This document shows, one piece after another, positions 1 through 7,876 of a stretch of 64,000 bases of DNA. The notes beneath the pieces were generated by a model. The model was not told the origin of the DNA and made no database searches. It saw nothing but the letters and a program-made list of their open reading frames with translations. Made by a program: the position numbers and the translations under genes. The DNA comes from Pseudoclavibacter triregionum (lineage in GTDB: Bacteria; Actinomycetota; Actinomycetes; Actinomycetales; Microbacteriaceae): contig OU365335.1 in NCBI GenBank assembly GCA_910822395.1, positions 310,001 to 374,000 of the forward strand, read 5' to 3'. Position 1 is the stretch's first letter, and each line of letters opens with the position of its first letter.

Positions 1-1963
1 CGTAGACGTCCGGCTTGAAGCGGTCGAGCGTCTCGCGGATGTCGAGGAGCAGGCGCAGGTAGATGCCGAGCTCGGCGAAGCTCTCGGCGGGGCGCAGGCG
101 CGTGCGGCCGACGAGCTCGCCGGCGCGGTCGACGACGGCCTTCACCTCGCCGCCCGCGAGGGCGCGCGCGGTGGCCTTCGCGGCGCGGGTCTCGCCCGTC
201 GAGGCGAAGGCGACGCCGTACCAGGGCGAGTCGTCGGGTCCGTACTTGAACTGGCCGAGCGCGCCGAGCTCGCGGAGCCGGTCGGCGACCTCGCCGCGGC
301 GGCGGGCGATGGCGACGATGGCGTCGCGATCGAGGCGGGCGGTCGTGGCGGGCGGCTCGTCGATGAGCTCGAGGCGCGAGAGCTCCTCGAGGGCGTCGAG
401 GGCGGAGACGCCGAGCTCCGGGTCGGGCTCGGTGAGGGCGACGCGGTAGTCGACGAGCACGTGGCGCAGGCGCACGAGGGCGTCGTCGAGCTCGGCCGTG
501 CTCGGGCGCTGCGCCTTCTCGTTGCGGGAGATCGCGGCGATCGCGTCGCGGCGGAGGGTGCGCGGGGTGACGGCGAGGCCCTCGAGGCCCGCGCCGCGCA
601 GGCGCTGGCGGATGTCGCGCAGGCTCGCCGAGCGGGGCGTGACGACGAGCACGCGGCGGCCGTCGGCGACGAGCTGGCCGATCGCGTTCACGACGGTCTG
701 GGTGAGTCCCGTGCCGGGCAGGGCCTCGACGGCGATCGTGTTGCCGGCGGCGATCGCGTCGACGACGCGCTCCTGCTCGGTGTCGGCGTCGAGGAGGAGG
801 CGCTCGGAGGCGGGGTCGCGCTGGTCGGGGCTCGGGCGGTCGACGGGGCGCACGGCGGAGGCGGCGAGCGAGGCGGCGGCGTCCGGGTCGCCCGCGAGCG
901 CGCGGAGGGTCCGCGATCCGGGCAGGGCGGCCGGGCCGGCCGAGAGCGCCTCGTCGAGGCGGGCGTCGCGGAGCATGGCGTCCGCGGCGTCGCCGAAGGA
1001 GCCGAGCACGGCGCGCGCCGTCACGACGAAGCCGGGGATGTGCGCGCCTTCGCGGCGGAGGTGCTCGAAGACCTGCTGCGGGAGGAACGACTCCCCCTGC
1101 TGGGCGAGCTCGAGGACCTCGGCGGGGCGGAGGCGGATGCCGTGCTGCTCGTGGAGCATCCGCACGAGCGAGGGGTTCACGTGCTGGCGGCCCCGGCGGG
1201 CGATCTCGTAGTCGCGGCCGACGCGGCGCAGGCTCACGGGGCGCACGAGGACGGGCGCGCGGTGGTGGAGGCCCTCGTGCGTCCACTCGGCGATGCCGGT
1301 GGCGAGCTGGATCGTCGACATGCCGCGGCCCGCGACGAGCTCGATGCTCTTCTGCACGATGAGGTCGGCGGCGGCGCGCGCCTCGCGGAAGGCGGAGTTC
1401 TCGCGGACGAGGTTCGAGAGGTGGGTGGTCTTGCCCGCGACGAACATCGCGATGCCGCCCGGGTGGGCGCTCGTGAGCTCGATGTAGGTGCCGGGCTGGT
1501 CGGCGAAGTAGCGCAGCGGGGCGGCGCCGCCGACGACGGCGAGCTCGTCGAGCCAGCGCGACTTCGCCTCGGCGATCGCGCGCTGGACGGCGGCGGGGTC
1601 GGGGGCGGGGGCGGGCTCCTGCGCCGGCTCGAGGTCGATCGGCGGGGCCGGCTCGGATGCCTGCTCCCCCGGCTGCCGGCGGCGGGCGCGGCGGTCGACG
1701 GCCTCGTCCATCCACTCGCTCGGCGAGCGGCCGTCGGGGTCGTCCTCGAGTTCGCGGCGGAGCTCGTCCGCGGCGCGGGGCTCGCGCTCGCCGCGATCAG
1801 GCTCCATGCCGAGGCGCTCGCGCACCTCCGAGAAGTCGGGCAGCGGCTCGGTCGAGAAGGCGTCGCCGCCGTGGCTCGGAGCCGGCTCGGGGGTCGACGA
1901 GCCGGACGCGCGCCCCTCGGGCTCGACGTCGTCCTGGCCTCGCTCACGGAACAGACCCCACAT
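1..1963 (-). CDS. Superfamily I-type helicase/AAA ATPase, N-terminal part (runs off the left edge)
   Basis: About 654 codons are visible on the minus strand from an ATG at 1963 (MWGLFRERGQ) with no stop, so the C-terminal half lies outside the window. Residues 1-130 are acidic, low-complexity and probably disordered. A conserved globular region follows, then a P-loop of the form PGTGLTQ near residue 417, where the usual Lys is Leu and the following residues are TQ. After it comes VLVVTPRSASLRDIRQRLR, typical of helicase motif Ia. Large proteins of this design occur in many actinomycetes as AAA-domain helicases. The overall architecture is recognised with fair confidence; substrate and pathway are unknown. 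Confidence 0.7.
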   Translation of the reverse strand, partial: MWGLFRERGQDDVEPEGRASGSSTPEPAPSHGGDAFSTEPLPDFSEVRERLGMEPDRGEREPRAADELRRELEDDPDGRSPSEWMDEAVDRRARRRQPGEQASEPAPPIDLEPAQEPAPAPDPAAVQRAIAEAKSRWLDELAVVGGAAPLRYFADQPGTYIELTSAHPGGIAMFVAGKTTHLSNLVRENSAFREARAAADLIVQKSIELVAGRGMSTIQLATGIAEWTHEGLHHRAPVLVRPVSLRRVGRDYEIARRGRQHVNPSLVRMLHEQHGIRLRPAEVLELAQQGESFLPQQVFEHLRREGAHIPGFVVTARAVLGSFGDAADAMLRDARLDEALSAGPAALPGSRTLRALAGDPDAAASLAASAVRPVDRPSPDQRDPASERLLLDADTEQERVVDAIAAGNTIAVEALPGTGLTQTVVNAIGQLVADGRRVLVVTPRSASLRDIRQRLRGAGLEGLAVTPRTLRRDAIAAISRNEKAQRPSTAELDDALVRLRHVLVDYRVALTEPDPELGVSALDALEELSRLELIDEPPATTARLDRDAIVAIARRRGEVADRLRELGALGQFKYGPDDSPWYGVAFASTGETRAAKATARALAGGEVKAVVDRAGELVGRTRLRPAESFAELGIYLRLLLDIRETLDRFKPDVY

Positions 1964-2061
1964 ACGCGCCACTGTAGGCGCGCGAAGGCCGCGAACCCGG
2001 GAGCCCTCGCGGGTGTCCGCCTGATGCCGGGCGGATTCCTGGGTTCGCGGCCTCGGGTGCG

Positions 2062-2712
2062 CTAGCGGCGCGAGCCGTCCGCGTAGGGGCCGGCGGCGGG
2101 GCCGTTCTCGAAGCCCGGCGCGGACGGGTCCTCGAGGCGCGAGACGGGGCGATCGGCCGGGCGGGCCGAGGGGTCGAAGCCGGGGGCGTTCGGGTCCTCG
2201 AGGCGGCCGCGGGGGGAGGTCGTCGCGGGGGCCGAGGTGGCCGAGACGGGCTCGGCGACGACGGGCTCGGCGGCGGTCGTGGTCGCGGTGGTCGCGTCCG
2301 GGGCCGCGGTCTCGCGGCCGTCGCGGTGGCCGCGCTCGTAGGCCTGGTCGGCCACGCGCTGCTCGCGCCTCTCCGCGCGGGCGGCCGCGCCGCCGCGGGC
2401 GAACATGTTCACGATGAACGAGAGGCCGACGAGGATCATCGCGACCGGCCAGAGCTTGCCGATCTCGAAGCCCTGCATCACGCCCATGTTCTCGAGCAGG
2501 AAGACGACGCCGAGCGCGAGCGGAATGAGCGCCCACCAGTTGTGGCGCCAGTTCTCGAGCAGGAAGACGACGCCCGTCACGATGAGGGCCCAGGGCCAGA
2601 TGAGACCCCAGTCGATCTCGAAGTTGAGGACGTTCTGCAGCAGGAACAGCACGCCGACGACGATGAGGATGAGGCCGGCGAGCAGCGGGCCGATCGGGAG
2701 CTTCCGGTTCAT
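2062..2712 (-). CDS. LiaF/DUF5668-like membrane protein with disordered C-terminus
   Basis: Starting at MNRKLPIGPL (ATG 2712) the protein has four closely spaced hydrophobic segments in the first ~100 residues, with repeated FLLxN and WP motifs (for example GVLFLLQN, GVVFLLEN twice). This is the pattern of the LiaF/DUF5668 transmembrane module. The remaining ~110 residues are rich in Ala, Thr, Pro and Arg, contain two LEDP-APGF repeats, and look disordered and cytoplasmic. An upstream ATG at 2757 would add 15 non-conserved residues; 2712 is preferred because the hydrophobic module begins there. Function is unknown; LiaF-like modules are linked to cell-envelope stress sensing. Confidence 0.65.
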   Translation of the reverse strand: MNRKLPIGPLLAGLILIVVGVLFLLQNVLNFEIDWGLIWPWALIVTGVVFLLENWRHNWWALIPLALGVVFLLENMGVMQGFEIGKLWPVAMILVGLSFIVNMFARGGAAARAERREQRVADQAYERGHRDGRETAAPDATTATTTAAEPVVAEPVSATSAPATTSPRGRLEDPNAPGFDPSARPADRPVSRLEDPSAPGFENGPAAGPYADGSRR

Positions 2713-2812
2713 GCCGACGATCCAACCAGCTCGCGGTGCACTTCCATCCCCCGCCACCAGGGCTTTCAGGTGATCGTGATCTGGACTCGAGCATTCCGCG
2801 CCGCGACGCGAG

Positions 2813-2884
2813 TGCCCCCGGAGGGACTCGAACCCCCAACCCTTCGCTTAGGACGCGACTGCTCTTCCATTGAGCTACGGAGGC
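2813..2884 (-). tRNA. tRNA-Arg (anticodon CCT)
   Basis: The reverse complement folds as a cloverleaf. The 7-bp acceptor stem is GCCTCCG/CGGGGGC with one T-G pair. The D-arm is GCTC/GAGC, the anticodon loop is GTCCTAA giving anticodon CCT, and the T-loop is TTCGAGT. The discriminator base is A and the 3' CCA is not encoded. It would read AGG, a rare arginine codon in this GC-rich genome. Confidence 0.95.
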
Positions 2885-2915
2885 CGGCGGCCAGGGCGGC
2901 CGGCGCCCTCCATCG

Positions 2916-2921
2916 TACGAT
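2916..2921 (+). promoter_or_regulatory. -10 box of a probable leaderless promoter (aldo/keto reductase)
   Basis: TACGAT lies exactly 6 nt before ATG 2928, so transcription would begin at the start codon. No ribosome binding site or clear -35 box is visible. Confidence 0.5.
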
Positions 2922-2927
2922 GCGGCC

Positions 2928-3758
2928 ATGGGCACGACGATCCTCGACCTCCCCGCCGTCGGCTTCGGCACCTACACGCTCAAGGGCGAGGCGGGGGCGG
3001 ATGCCGTCGCGGGCGCCATCGAGCGCGGCTACCGCCTCATCGACTCCGCCTTCAACTACGAGAACGAGGGCGCGGTCGGGAAGGGGGTGCGGGAGGGGCT
3101 GAAGCGCGCGGGCATCGACCGCGACGAGCTCATCGTCACCTCGAAGCTGCCCGGCCGTCGCCATGCCAAGGACGAGGCCCGCGTCACGATCGAGGAGTCG
3201 CTCCTGCGCACGGGGCTCGACCGGCTCGACCTCTACCTCATCCACTGGCCGAACCCCGCCGTCGACCGCTACGTCGAGGCGTGGGAGGCGCTCCTCGAGG
3301 CGCGCGAGCGCGGGCTCGTGCGCGAGGTGGGCGTGTGCAATTTCCTCCCCGAGCACCTCGAGCGGCTCGAGCGGGAGACGGGCGTCCTGCCCGCCGTGAA
3401 CCAGATCGAGCTCCACCCGCGTTTCCCGCAGGCCGAGCAGCTCGCCTGGCACGAGGCCCGCGGCATCGCGACCGAGGCCTGGAGCCCGCTCGCGCGCGGG
3501 CGCGAGGTGCTCGAGCGGCCCGAGGTGACGGCGATCGCGGAGCGGCTCGGGGTCGCCCCGGGGCAGGTCGTCCTCGCCTGGCACGTCGCGCGGGGCGTCG
3601 TGCCGATCCCGAAGTCCTCCTCCCCCGAGCGGCAGGCCGAGAACCTGGCGGCGGCGGGCATCCGGCTCTCCGAGGAGGACGTCGCGGCGATCACGGCGAT
3701 CGGGCGGCCCGACGGGCGGCTGAAGGACCAGGACCCGGCGCGCTACGAGGAGATGTAG
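2928..3758 (+). CDS. Aldo/keto reductase
   Basis: 276 residues, normal for an NADPH-dependent aldo/keto reductase with a TIM-barrel fold. The catalytic tetrad is present: D39 and Y44 (in DSAFNYENE), K73 (TSKLPG) and H106 (LIHWPN). The C-terminal coenzyme segment contains PIPKSSSPERQAEN. Such enzymes reduce small aldehydes and ketones in the cytosol; the physiological substrate cannot be told. The gene is monocistronic with a leaderless-type promoter. GATGTAG is repeated three times at and just after its stop (3752, 3771, 3780), a small local duplication. Confidence 0.93.
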   Translation: MGTTILDLPAVGFGTYTLKGEAGADAVAGAIERGYRLIDSAFNYENEGAVGKGVREGLKRAGIDRDELIVTSKLPGRRHAKDEARVTIEESLLRTGLDRLDLYLIHWPNPAVDRYVEAWEALLEARERGLVREVGVCNFLPEHLERLERETGVLPAVNQIELHPRFPQAEQLAWHEARGIATEAWSPLARGREVLERPEVTAIAERLGVAPGQVVLAWHVARGVVPIPKSSSPERQAENLAAAGIRLSEEDVAAITAIGRPDGRLKDQDPARYEEM

Positions 3759-3878
3759 CCGACGAAGGGAGATGTAGGCGATGTAGGCGCGGAGGCTGAT
3801 CCGCCGGGACATCCGACCGCCATAGCCTGGACCGACACGACGACGCTGTCGACCAGCGGCAGCCCGATCCCCGGAGGC

Positions 3879-4559
3879 ATGATGCGCAGTCCCCTCTTCG
3901 ACCAGGCCAACCAGGAGCGCCAGACGAACCAGCGGTGGACGCTGCAGTCGTCGAAGATGCTCCGCACGGCCCTCAACGGCCAGCTCGACGTCCTCGCGTC
4001 GCAGGGCGCGATGGTCGCCTACCAGGGCCAGATGGAGTTCAAGTACGAGGGCTCCGGCGGCCTCGGCAAGTTCATGAAGAAGATGGTCTCGGGCGAGGGC
4101 GGCAACCTCATGCGCGTCCAGGGCATGGGCGAGGTCTTCTTCGCCCGCCAGGCCGAGGACATCTTCCTCCTCGAGCTCACGGGCGACGGCCTCACCGTGA
4201 ACACGCGCTCGCTCCTCGCCTTCGACGCGAACCTGAACTGGGACATCAAGATGATCGGCAACGCGGGCCTCATGGCCGGCGGCCTCTTCAACCTCGTCGT
4301 GAACGGCCAGGGCGTCGTCGCCGTCACGAGCGACGGCCCGCCCATGCTCCTCGACTGCTCGCAGCAGCCGACCTTCGTCGACCCGCAGGCGGCCGTGTGC
4401 TGGTCGTCGAACCTCATCCCGGCGATCAAGAACGACTTCAAGATGGGCTCGCTCATCGGCCGAGGCTCGGGCGAGTCGTTCCAGCTCGCCTTCCACGGCC
4501 CCGGCTTCGTCGTCGTGCAGCCCTCGGAGGGCGTGCAGCTCGCGGCCACGACGGCCTAG
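3879..4559 (+). CDS. AIM24 family protein, probably cut short by an in-frame TAG
   Basis: 226 residues matching the AIM24/DUF124 family: a beta-rich protein with the family pattern MVAYQGQMEFKYEG near residue 45, followed by AEDIFLLELTG and VCWSSNLIP. A GGAGG at 3873-3877 precedes two adjacent ATGs (3879 and 3882); the second has the more usable spacing. The TAG at 4557 is followed in frame by 16 more codons, Gly- and Ile-rich (GVGGILGDIISS at the end), up to a second TAG at 4608-4610. That looks like the hydrophobic glycine-rich tail common in this family. The molecular role of AIM24 proteins in bacteria is not established. Confidence 0.88.
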   Translation: MMRSPLFDQANQERQTNQRWTLQSSKMLRTALNGQLDVLASQGAMVAYQGQMEFKYEGSGGLGKFMKKMVSGEGGNLMRVQGMGEVFFARQAEDIFLLELTGDGLTVNTRSLLAFDANLNWDIKMIGNAGLMAGGLFNLVVNGQGVVAVTSDGPPMLLDCSQQPTFVDPQAAVCWSSNLIPAIKNDFKMGSLIGRGSGESFQLAFHGPGFVVVQPSEGVQLAATTA

Positions 4560-4645
4560 AGCGGCGGGGACGGCGTGGGCGGCATCCTCGGGGACATCAT
4601 CTCGAGCTAGCTAGCGCCGCACGCGCGCGTTGCCAGCACCCCAGC

Positions 4646-4687
4646 GCGGAACGGCCCCGAATCCATCTGGATCCGGGGCCGTTCCGC
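4646..4687. terminator. Bidirectional terminator between convergent genes
   Basis: A perfect 14-bp inverted repeat (4646-4659 with 4674-4687) surrounds a loop that itself contains ATCC/GGAT. It lies between the AIM24 gene (+) and the HerA-like gene (-). There is no U-tract, as is usual in high-GC actinomycetes. Confidence 0.8.
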
Positions 4688-4719
4688 GTCCGCAGGGCCT
4701 GCGGAGGCGCCATCCCGAG

Positions 4720-6453
4720 CTAGCGGCGGCCGCCCTTGAAGAGCGTGCCGAGGACGCCGCGCACCACCTCGCGGACGACCGTCTGGCCGGTGCGCGAGCC
4801 GAGCACCTCCTCGACGATCGACTTGTCCTGGCGGCTCGAGGTGCGGGTGCGCGGCGCCTGGGCGCGCGCCTGCTTCTCGGCCTGCGCCTGCGCCTTCGCG
4901 GCGGCCTCGGCCTCCTCGGCCTGGCGGGCGGCCTCGGCGGAGGCGTTCATCTTCGCCGCGAGCATCTCGCTCGCCGACTCCGGGTCGACAGGCGTCGCGT
5001 ACTGCGCGAGCAGCGGCGAGGCGTTCACGGCGGCCTGCATCTGGTCGGCGGGCGTCGGGTCCATCGAGGCCTGCGGGGCGCGCAGGCGCGTCCAGGCCAC
5101 CGGCGAGGGCGCGCCCTTCTCGTTCATGACGGTGACGATCGCCTCGCCGATCGCGAGGGTCGTGAGGACCTGCTCGAGGTCGTAGCCCGAGTTCGGGTAG
5201 GTGCGGACGGTCGCGCGGAGCGCCGTCGCGTCGTCGGGCGTGTGCGCGCGGAGCTGGTGCTGCACGCGCGAGCCGAGCTGGGCGAGCACGTCGTCCGGCA
5301 CGTCCTTCGGCGTCTGCGTGACGAAGAAGATGCCGACGCCCTTCGAGCGGATGAGGCGCACGGTCTGCGTCACCTGCTGGATGAACTCCTTCGACGCGCC
5401 CGTGAAGAGCAGGTGCGCCTCGTCGAAGAAGAAGACGAGCTTCGGCTTCTCGAGGTCGCCGACCTCGGGGAGGTCGTTGAAGAGGTCCGCGAGGAGCCAC
5501 ATGAGGAACGTCGAGAAGAGCGCCGGCTGCTGCGCGACGCCCGGCACCTCGAGGAGGCTCACGATGCCGCGGCCGTCGGCGGCGGTGCGGAGGAAGATGC
5601 TCGTGTCGATCTCGGGCTCGCCGAAGAAGACGTCCGCGCCCGCGTCGGCGAAGTTCACGAGCTCGCGGAGGATGACGCCCGCGGTCTGCTTCGAGAGGCC
5701 GCCGATCGTCGCGAGCTCGGCCTTGCCGTCGTCGCTCGTGAGGTAGGTGAGCACGGAGCGGAGGTCGGCGAGATCGACGAGCGGCAGGCCCGCCGAGTCG
5801 GCGTAGTGGAAGACGAGCCCGAGGCTCGACTCCTGCGTCCTGTTGAGGCCGAGCACCTTCGAGAGCATCGTCGGGCCGAAGCTCGTCACGGTCGCGCGGA
5901 CGGGGATGCCCGTGCCCTTGCCGCCGAGCGCGAAGTACTCGACGGGGGCGGCCTGCGGGGCCCAGTCCTGGCCGATGCCCTGGGTGCGGGCGATGAACTT
6001 GTCGTTCGGGGTGCCGGCGGTCGCGATGCCGGAGAGGTCGCCCTTGATGTCGGCGGCGAAGACGGGGACGCCGGCGGCCGAGAGCTGCTCGGCGAGCACC
6101 TGGAGCGTCTTCGTCTTGCCCGTGCCGGTGGCGCCGGCGATGAGGCCGTGGCGGTTCGTCATCCCGATCGGGATGCGGATCGGCACGTCGGGCATCGCCT
6201 CGCCGTTCACGAGGGCGCCCATCTCGAGGGCGGGGCCGCTCGTCGCGTAGCCGGCCCGGATGGCGTCGACCTGGGCGGCGTCGAGGGGGCCGGAGGAGGC
6301 GGGGGCCGGCTCGGCGGCGGGCGTTGCGGCGGGCTGCTCGGCTTCGGCGGCGGAGGCGGCGGCCTGGGCTTCGGCTCGGGCGAGGGCCTCCTGGGCTTCC
6401 TGGAGGGCCTTGCGGGCGGCTTCGACCTGATCGGCCGACTGGGGATCGCTCAT
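4720..6453 (-). CDS. HerA-like ATPase, DUF853 (YjgR family)
   Basis: 577 residues. The N-terminal ~65 residues are an alanine-rich coiled coil. The P-loop GATGTGKT is at 107-114. Family landmarks follow: FAADIKGDLSG, FHYADSAGLPLVDL, and a Walker B stretch KLVFFFDEAHLLF, then VTQTPKDVPDDVLAQLGSRV. These define the DUF853/YjgR group of HerA-type hexameric NTPases related to DNA-pumping ATPases. The partner (for example a nuclease) is not encoded nearby, so the process is unknown. The C-terminus is Ala/Lys/Arg-rich and ends in VVREVVRGVLGTLFKGGRR. Confidence 0.9.
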   Translation of the reverse strand: MSDPQSADQVEAARKALQEAQEALARAEAQAAASAAEAEQPAATPAAEPAPASSGPLDAAQVDAIRAGYATSGPALEMGALVNGEAMPDVPIRIPIGMTNRHGLIAGATGTGKTKTLQVLAEQLSAAGVPVFAADIKGDLSGIATAGTPNDKFIARTQGIGQDWAPQAAPVEYFALGGKGTGIPVRATVTSFGPTMLSKVLGLNRTQESSLGLVFHYADSAGLPLVDLADLRSVLTYLTSDDGKAELATIGGLSKQTAGVILRELVNFADAGADVFFGEPEIDTSIFLRTAADGRGIVSLLEVPGVAQQPALFSTFLMWLLADLFNDLPEVGDLEKPKLVFFFDEAHLLFTGASKEFIQQVTQTVRLIRSKGVGIFFVTQTPKDVPDDVLAQLGSRVQHQLRAHTPDDATALRATVRTYPNSGYDLEQVLTTLAIGEAIVTVMNEKGAPSPVAWTRLRAPQASMDPTPADQMQAAVNASPLLAQYATPVDPESASEMLAAKMNASAEAARQAEEAEAAAKAQAQAEKQARAQAPRTRTSSRQDKSIVEEVLGSRTGQTVVREVVRGVLGTLFKGGRR

Positions 6454-6479
6454 AGGGCAAGGCTAGGGGGTCAGATCCC

Positions 6480-6485
6480 TAGAAT
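6480..6485 (+). promoter_or_regulatory. -10 box of a probable leaderless promoter (SRPBCC gene)
   Basis: TAGAAT followed by 6 nt and then ATG 6492, the spacing of a leaderless transcript. Confidence 0.55.
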
Positions 6486-6491
6486 CGTGCA

Positions 6492-6953
6492 ATGCCCCAC
6501 GCGGAAGCGAGCGCCGTCGTCCCCCTCCCCCAGGAGCGCGCCTTCGCGCTCGCCCACGACCTCGGCGTCGTGCGGGCCGCGTGGGACCCGGAGGCGGCGA
6601 CGAGCCGGCTCATCCGCGGCGCCGAGGCCGAGGGCGAGGGCGTGCACCGCTTCGTGAAGTCGCCCTCGGGGCGCCGGATGATCCTCCGCACGACGACCTG
6701 GTTCCCGCCGCTCGCCTCGAGCTCGGAGATGGCGAAGGGGCCGTCCTGGCTGCGCGCCTACGGCGAGAGCTGGCGCGTCGAGCGGATCGACGACGAGCGC
6801 AGCCGGGTGACGTGGAAGCTCACGGCGAAGGCCGCCTCCCCCGTCGCTCCGGACGCCGTGGGCGCGGCGCTCGGGCCGCTCCTGCGCCGGAGCGTGGAGC
6901 ACCGGATGGCCGGGTACGTCGAGGCCGCCGAGCGGCTCGCGGCCGCGGGCTGA
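6492..6953 (+). CDS. SRPBCC (START-like) superfamily protein
   Basis: 153 residues with the pattern of small polyketide-cyclase/dehydrase-like proteins: a beta strand at the N-terminus, a central antiparallel sheet (HRFVKSPSGRRMILRTTTWF), SRVTWKLTAKA, and a long C-terminal helix (LRRSVEHRMAGYVEAAERLAA). Family members bind hydrophobic ligands, but no catalytic residues can be named here. The gene is divergent from the HerA-like gene and convergent with the HNH gene, 4 bp before its stop. Assignment rests on overall pattern and is moderate. Confidence 0.65.
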   Translation: MPHAEASAVVPLPQERAFALAHDLGVVRAAWDPEAATSRLIRGAEAEGEGVHRFVKSPSGRRMILRTTTWFPPLASSSEMAKGPSWLRAYGESWRVERIDDERSRVTWKLTAKAASPVAPDAVGAALGPLLRRSVEHRMAGYVEAAERLAAAG

Positions 6954-6957
6954 CCTC

Positions 6958-7467
6958 CTAGGCCGCGGCGACCGCGGACGCGGGGAGATACGGCGCCCAG
7001 GCGGGCAGCTCCTCCTCGACCCCGCGTACGAGCACGGTCTGCGGGCGCGGGATGCGCGGCTCCCAGCGCAGGCGCCATCCCATCTCCTGCGGCGTGCGGT
7101 CGCCCTTCACGTTGTTGCAGCGCAGGCAGCAGGCGACGAGGTTCTCCCACGAGTCGGCTCCCCCGCGCGAGCGCGGCAGGACGTGGTCGATCGTGTTCGC
7201 GAAGCCCTCGCAGTACGCGCAGCGGCTGCCGTCGCGCCGGAGCACCCCGCGGCGGCTCACGGGCTGGATGCGCGAGGTGGGCACCCGCACGTAGCGCGAG
7301 AGCAGGATGACCTTCGGCCGCGCCCACTCGGCCGTGACGGCCCGCACGGGCTCGCGGTCGTCGGCCTCGAGGACGGAGGCCTTGCCGCCGAGGACGAGCA
7401 GGAGCGCCCGGCGATCCGAGATGATCCCGAGCGGCTCGTAGCCGGCGTTCAGAACGAGCGTGCGCAT
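6958..7467 (-). CDS. HNH endonuclease domain protein
   Basis: 169 residues from ATG 7467, chosen because GGGAGG sits 5 nt upstream and the conserved start MRTLVLNAGYEPLG follows. The C-terminal half is an HNH/Zn-finger nuclease: CAYC, then TIDHVLPRSRGG with the catalytic DH, then ENLVACCLRCNNVKGDRTP. This lone small HNH protein is widespread in actinobacteria. It is not part of a visible restriction system and its biological role is unclear. Confidence 0.9.
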   Translation of the reverse strand: MRTLVLNAGYEPLGIISDRRALLLVLGGKASVLEADDREPVRAVTAEWARPKVILLSRYVRVPTSRIQPVSRRGVLRRDGSRCAYCEGFANTIDHVLPRSRGGADSWENLVACCLRCNNVKGDRTPQEMGWRLRWEPRIPRPQTVLVRGVEEELPAWAPYLPASAVAAA

Positions 7468-7525
7468 GCGGCCTCCCTGCCGTCGTCGCTGGTCGCGCGG
7501 CCGCCGGGAAGGCCCCGGAACGCGG

Positions 7526-7559
7526 CAACGGGCGCCGTCCGGCAGGACGGCACCCGTTG
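7526..7559. terminator. Strong hairpin in the HNH 5' leader
   Basis: 15-bp inverted repeat with a single C-A mismatch (7526-7540 with 7545-7559) and a GGCA loop. As no gene ends next to it, it may act as an attenuator in the HNH leader or be a relic terminator. Confidence 0.5.
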
Positions 7560-7830
7560 TGCGCGAAGAAGTCGGCGGAGCGGCGCTCCGGCGGCGGGCG
7601 ATATCGCCTCGCCCGGACAGGCCTCGAACCCGCTGCCGGCGCGCCCGCGCGCGTCGCGGATGCGCTGCGCGGTGCCGTGCATGGGTCCCTCCCGACCTGT
7701 GCTCGCTCTCTGGTCCGGTTGACAGCGTACGCGACAGCATCCGCGCGGCCGCGGGCCTCGGCGCGACGCGCCGGGGATCGTCACCGAGGGTTCACCGGAG
7801 GTTCGCGTGGCGAGCTTCGCGGGAACGACG

Positions 7831-7862
7831 ACGCGGGCCGCCCCCGGAGGGACGGCCCGCGT
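7831..7862 (-). terminator. Terminator of NlpC/P60 gene 1
   Basis: 10-bp perfect stem ACGCGGGCCG/CGGCCCGCGT, 15 nt beyond the stop codon of the first NlpC/P60 gene. Confidence 0.75.
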
Positions 7863-7876
7863 GCGGAGGTCGCGTC

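Larger units (their letters stand above)
7468..7876. other. Intergenic region upstream of the HNH gene (409 bp)
   Basis: The stretch holds two hairpins (7526-7559 and 7831-7862). On the minus strand TACGCT at about 7726-7731 could be a -10 box for the HNH gene. A 79-codon minus-strand reading frame from ATG 7682 has a good GGGAGG but overlaps the hairpin and the HNH start, has no recognisable features, and is not called a gene. Confidence 0.5.

Noticed and set aside
461-2065. 534-codon plus-strand open frame
   Set aside because: Antisense to the helicase gene, composed of Gly/Ala/Arg/Glu repeats with no domain; typical high-GC shadow.
7449-7682. Small minus-strand gene with a good ribosome binding site
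   Set aside because: It spans a strong hairpin, overlaps the HNH start and has no family or sequence features.
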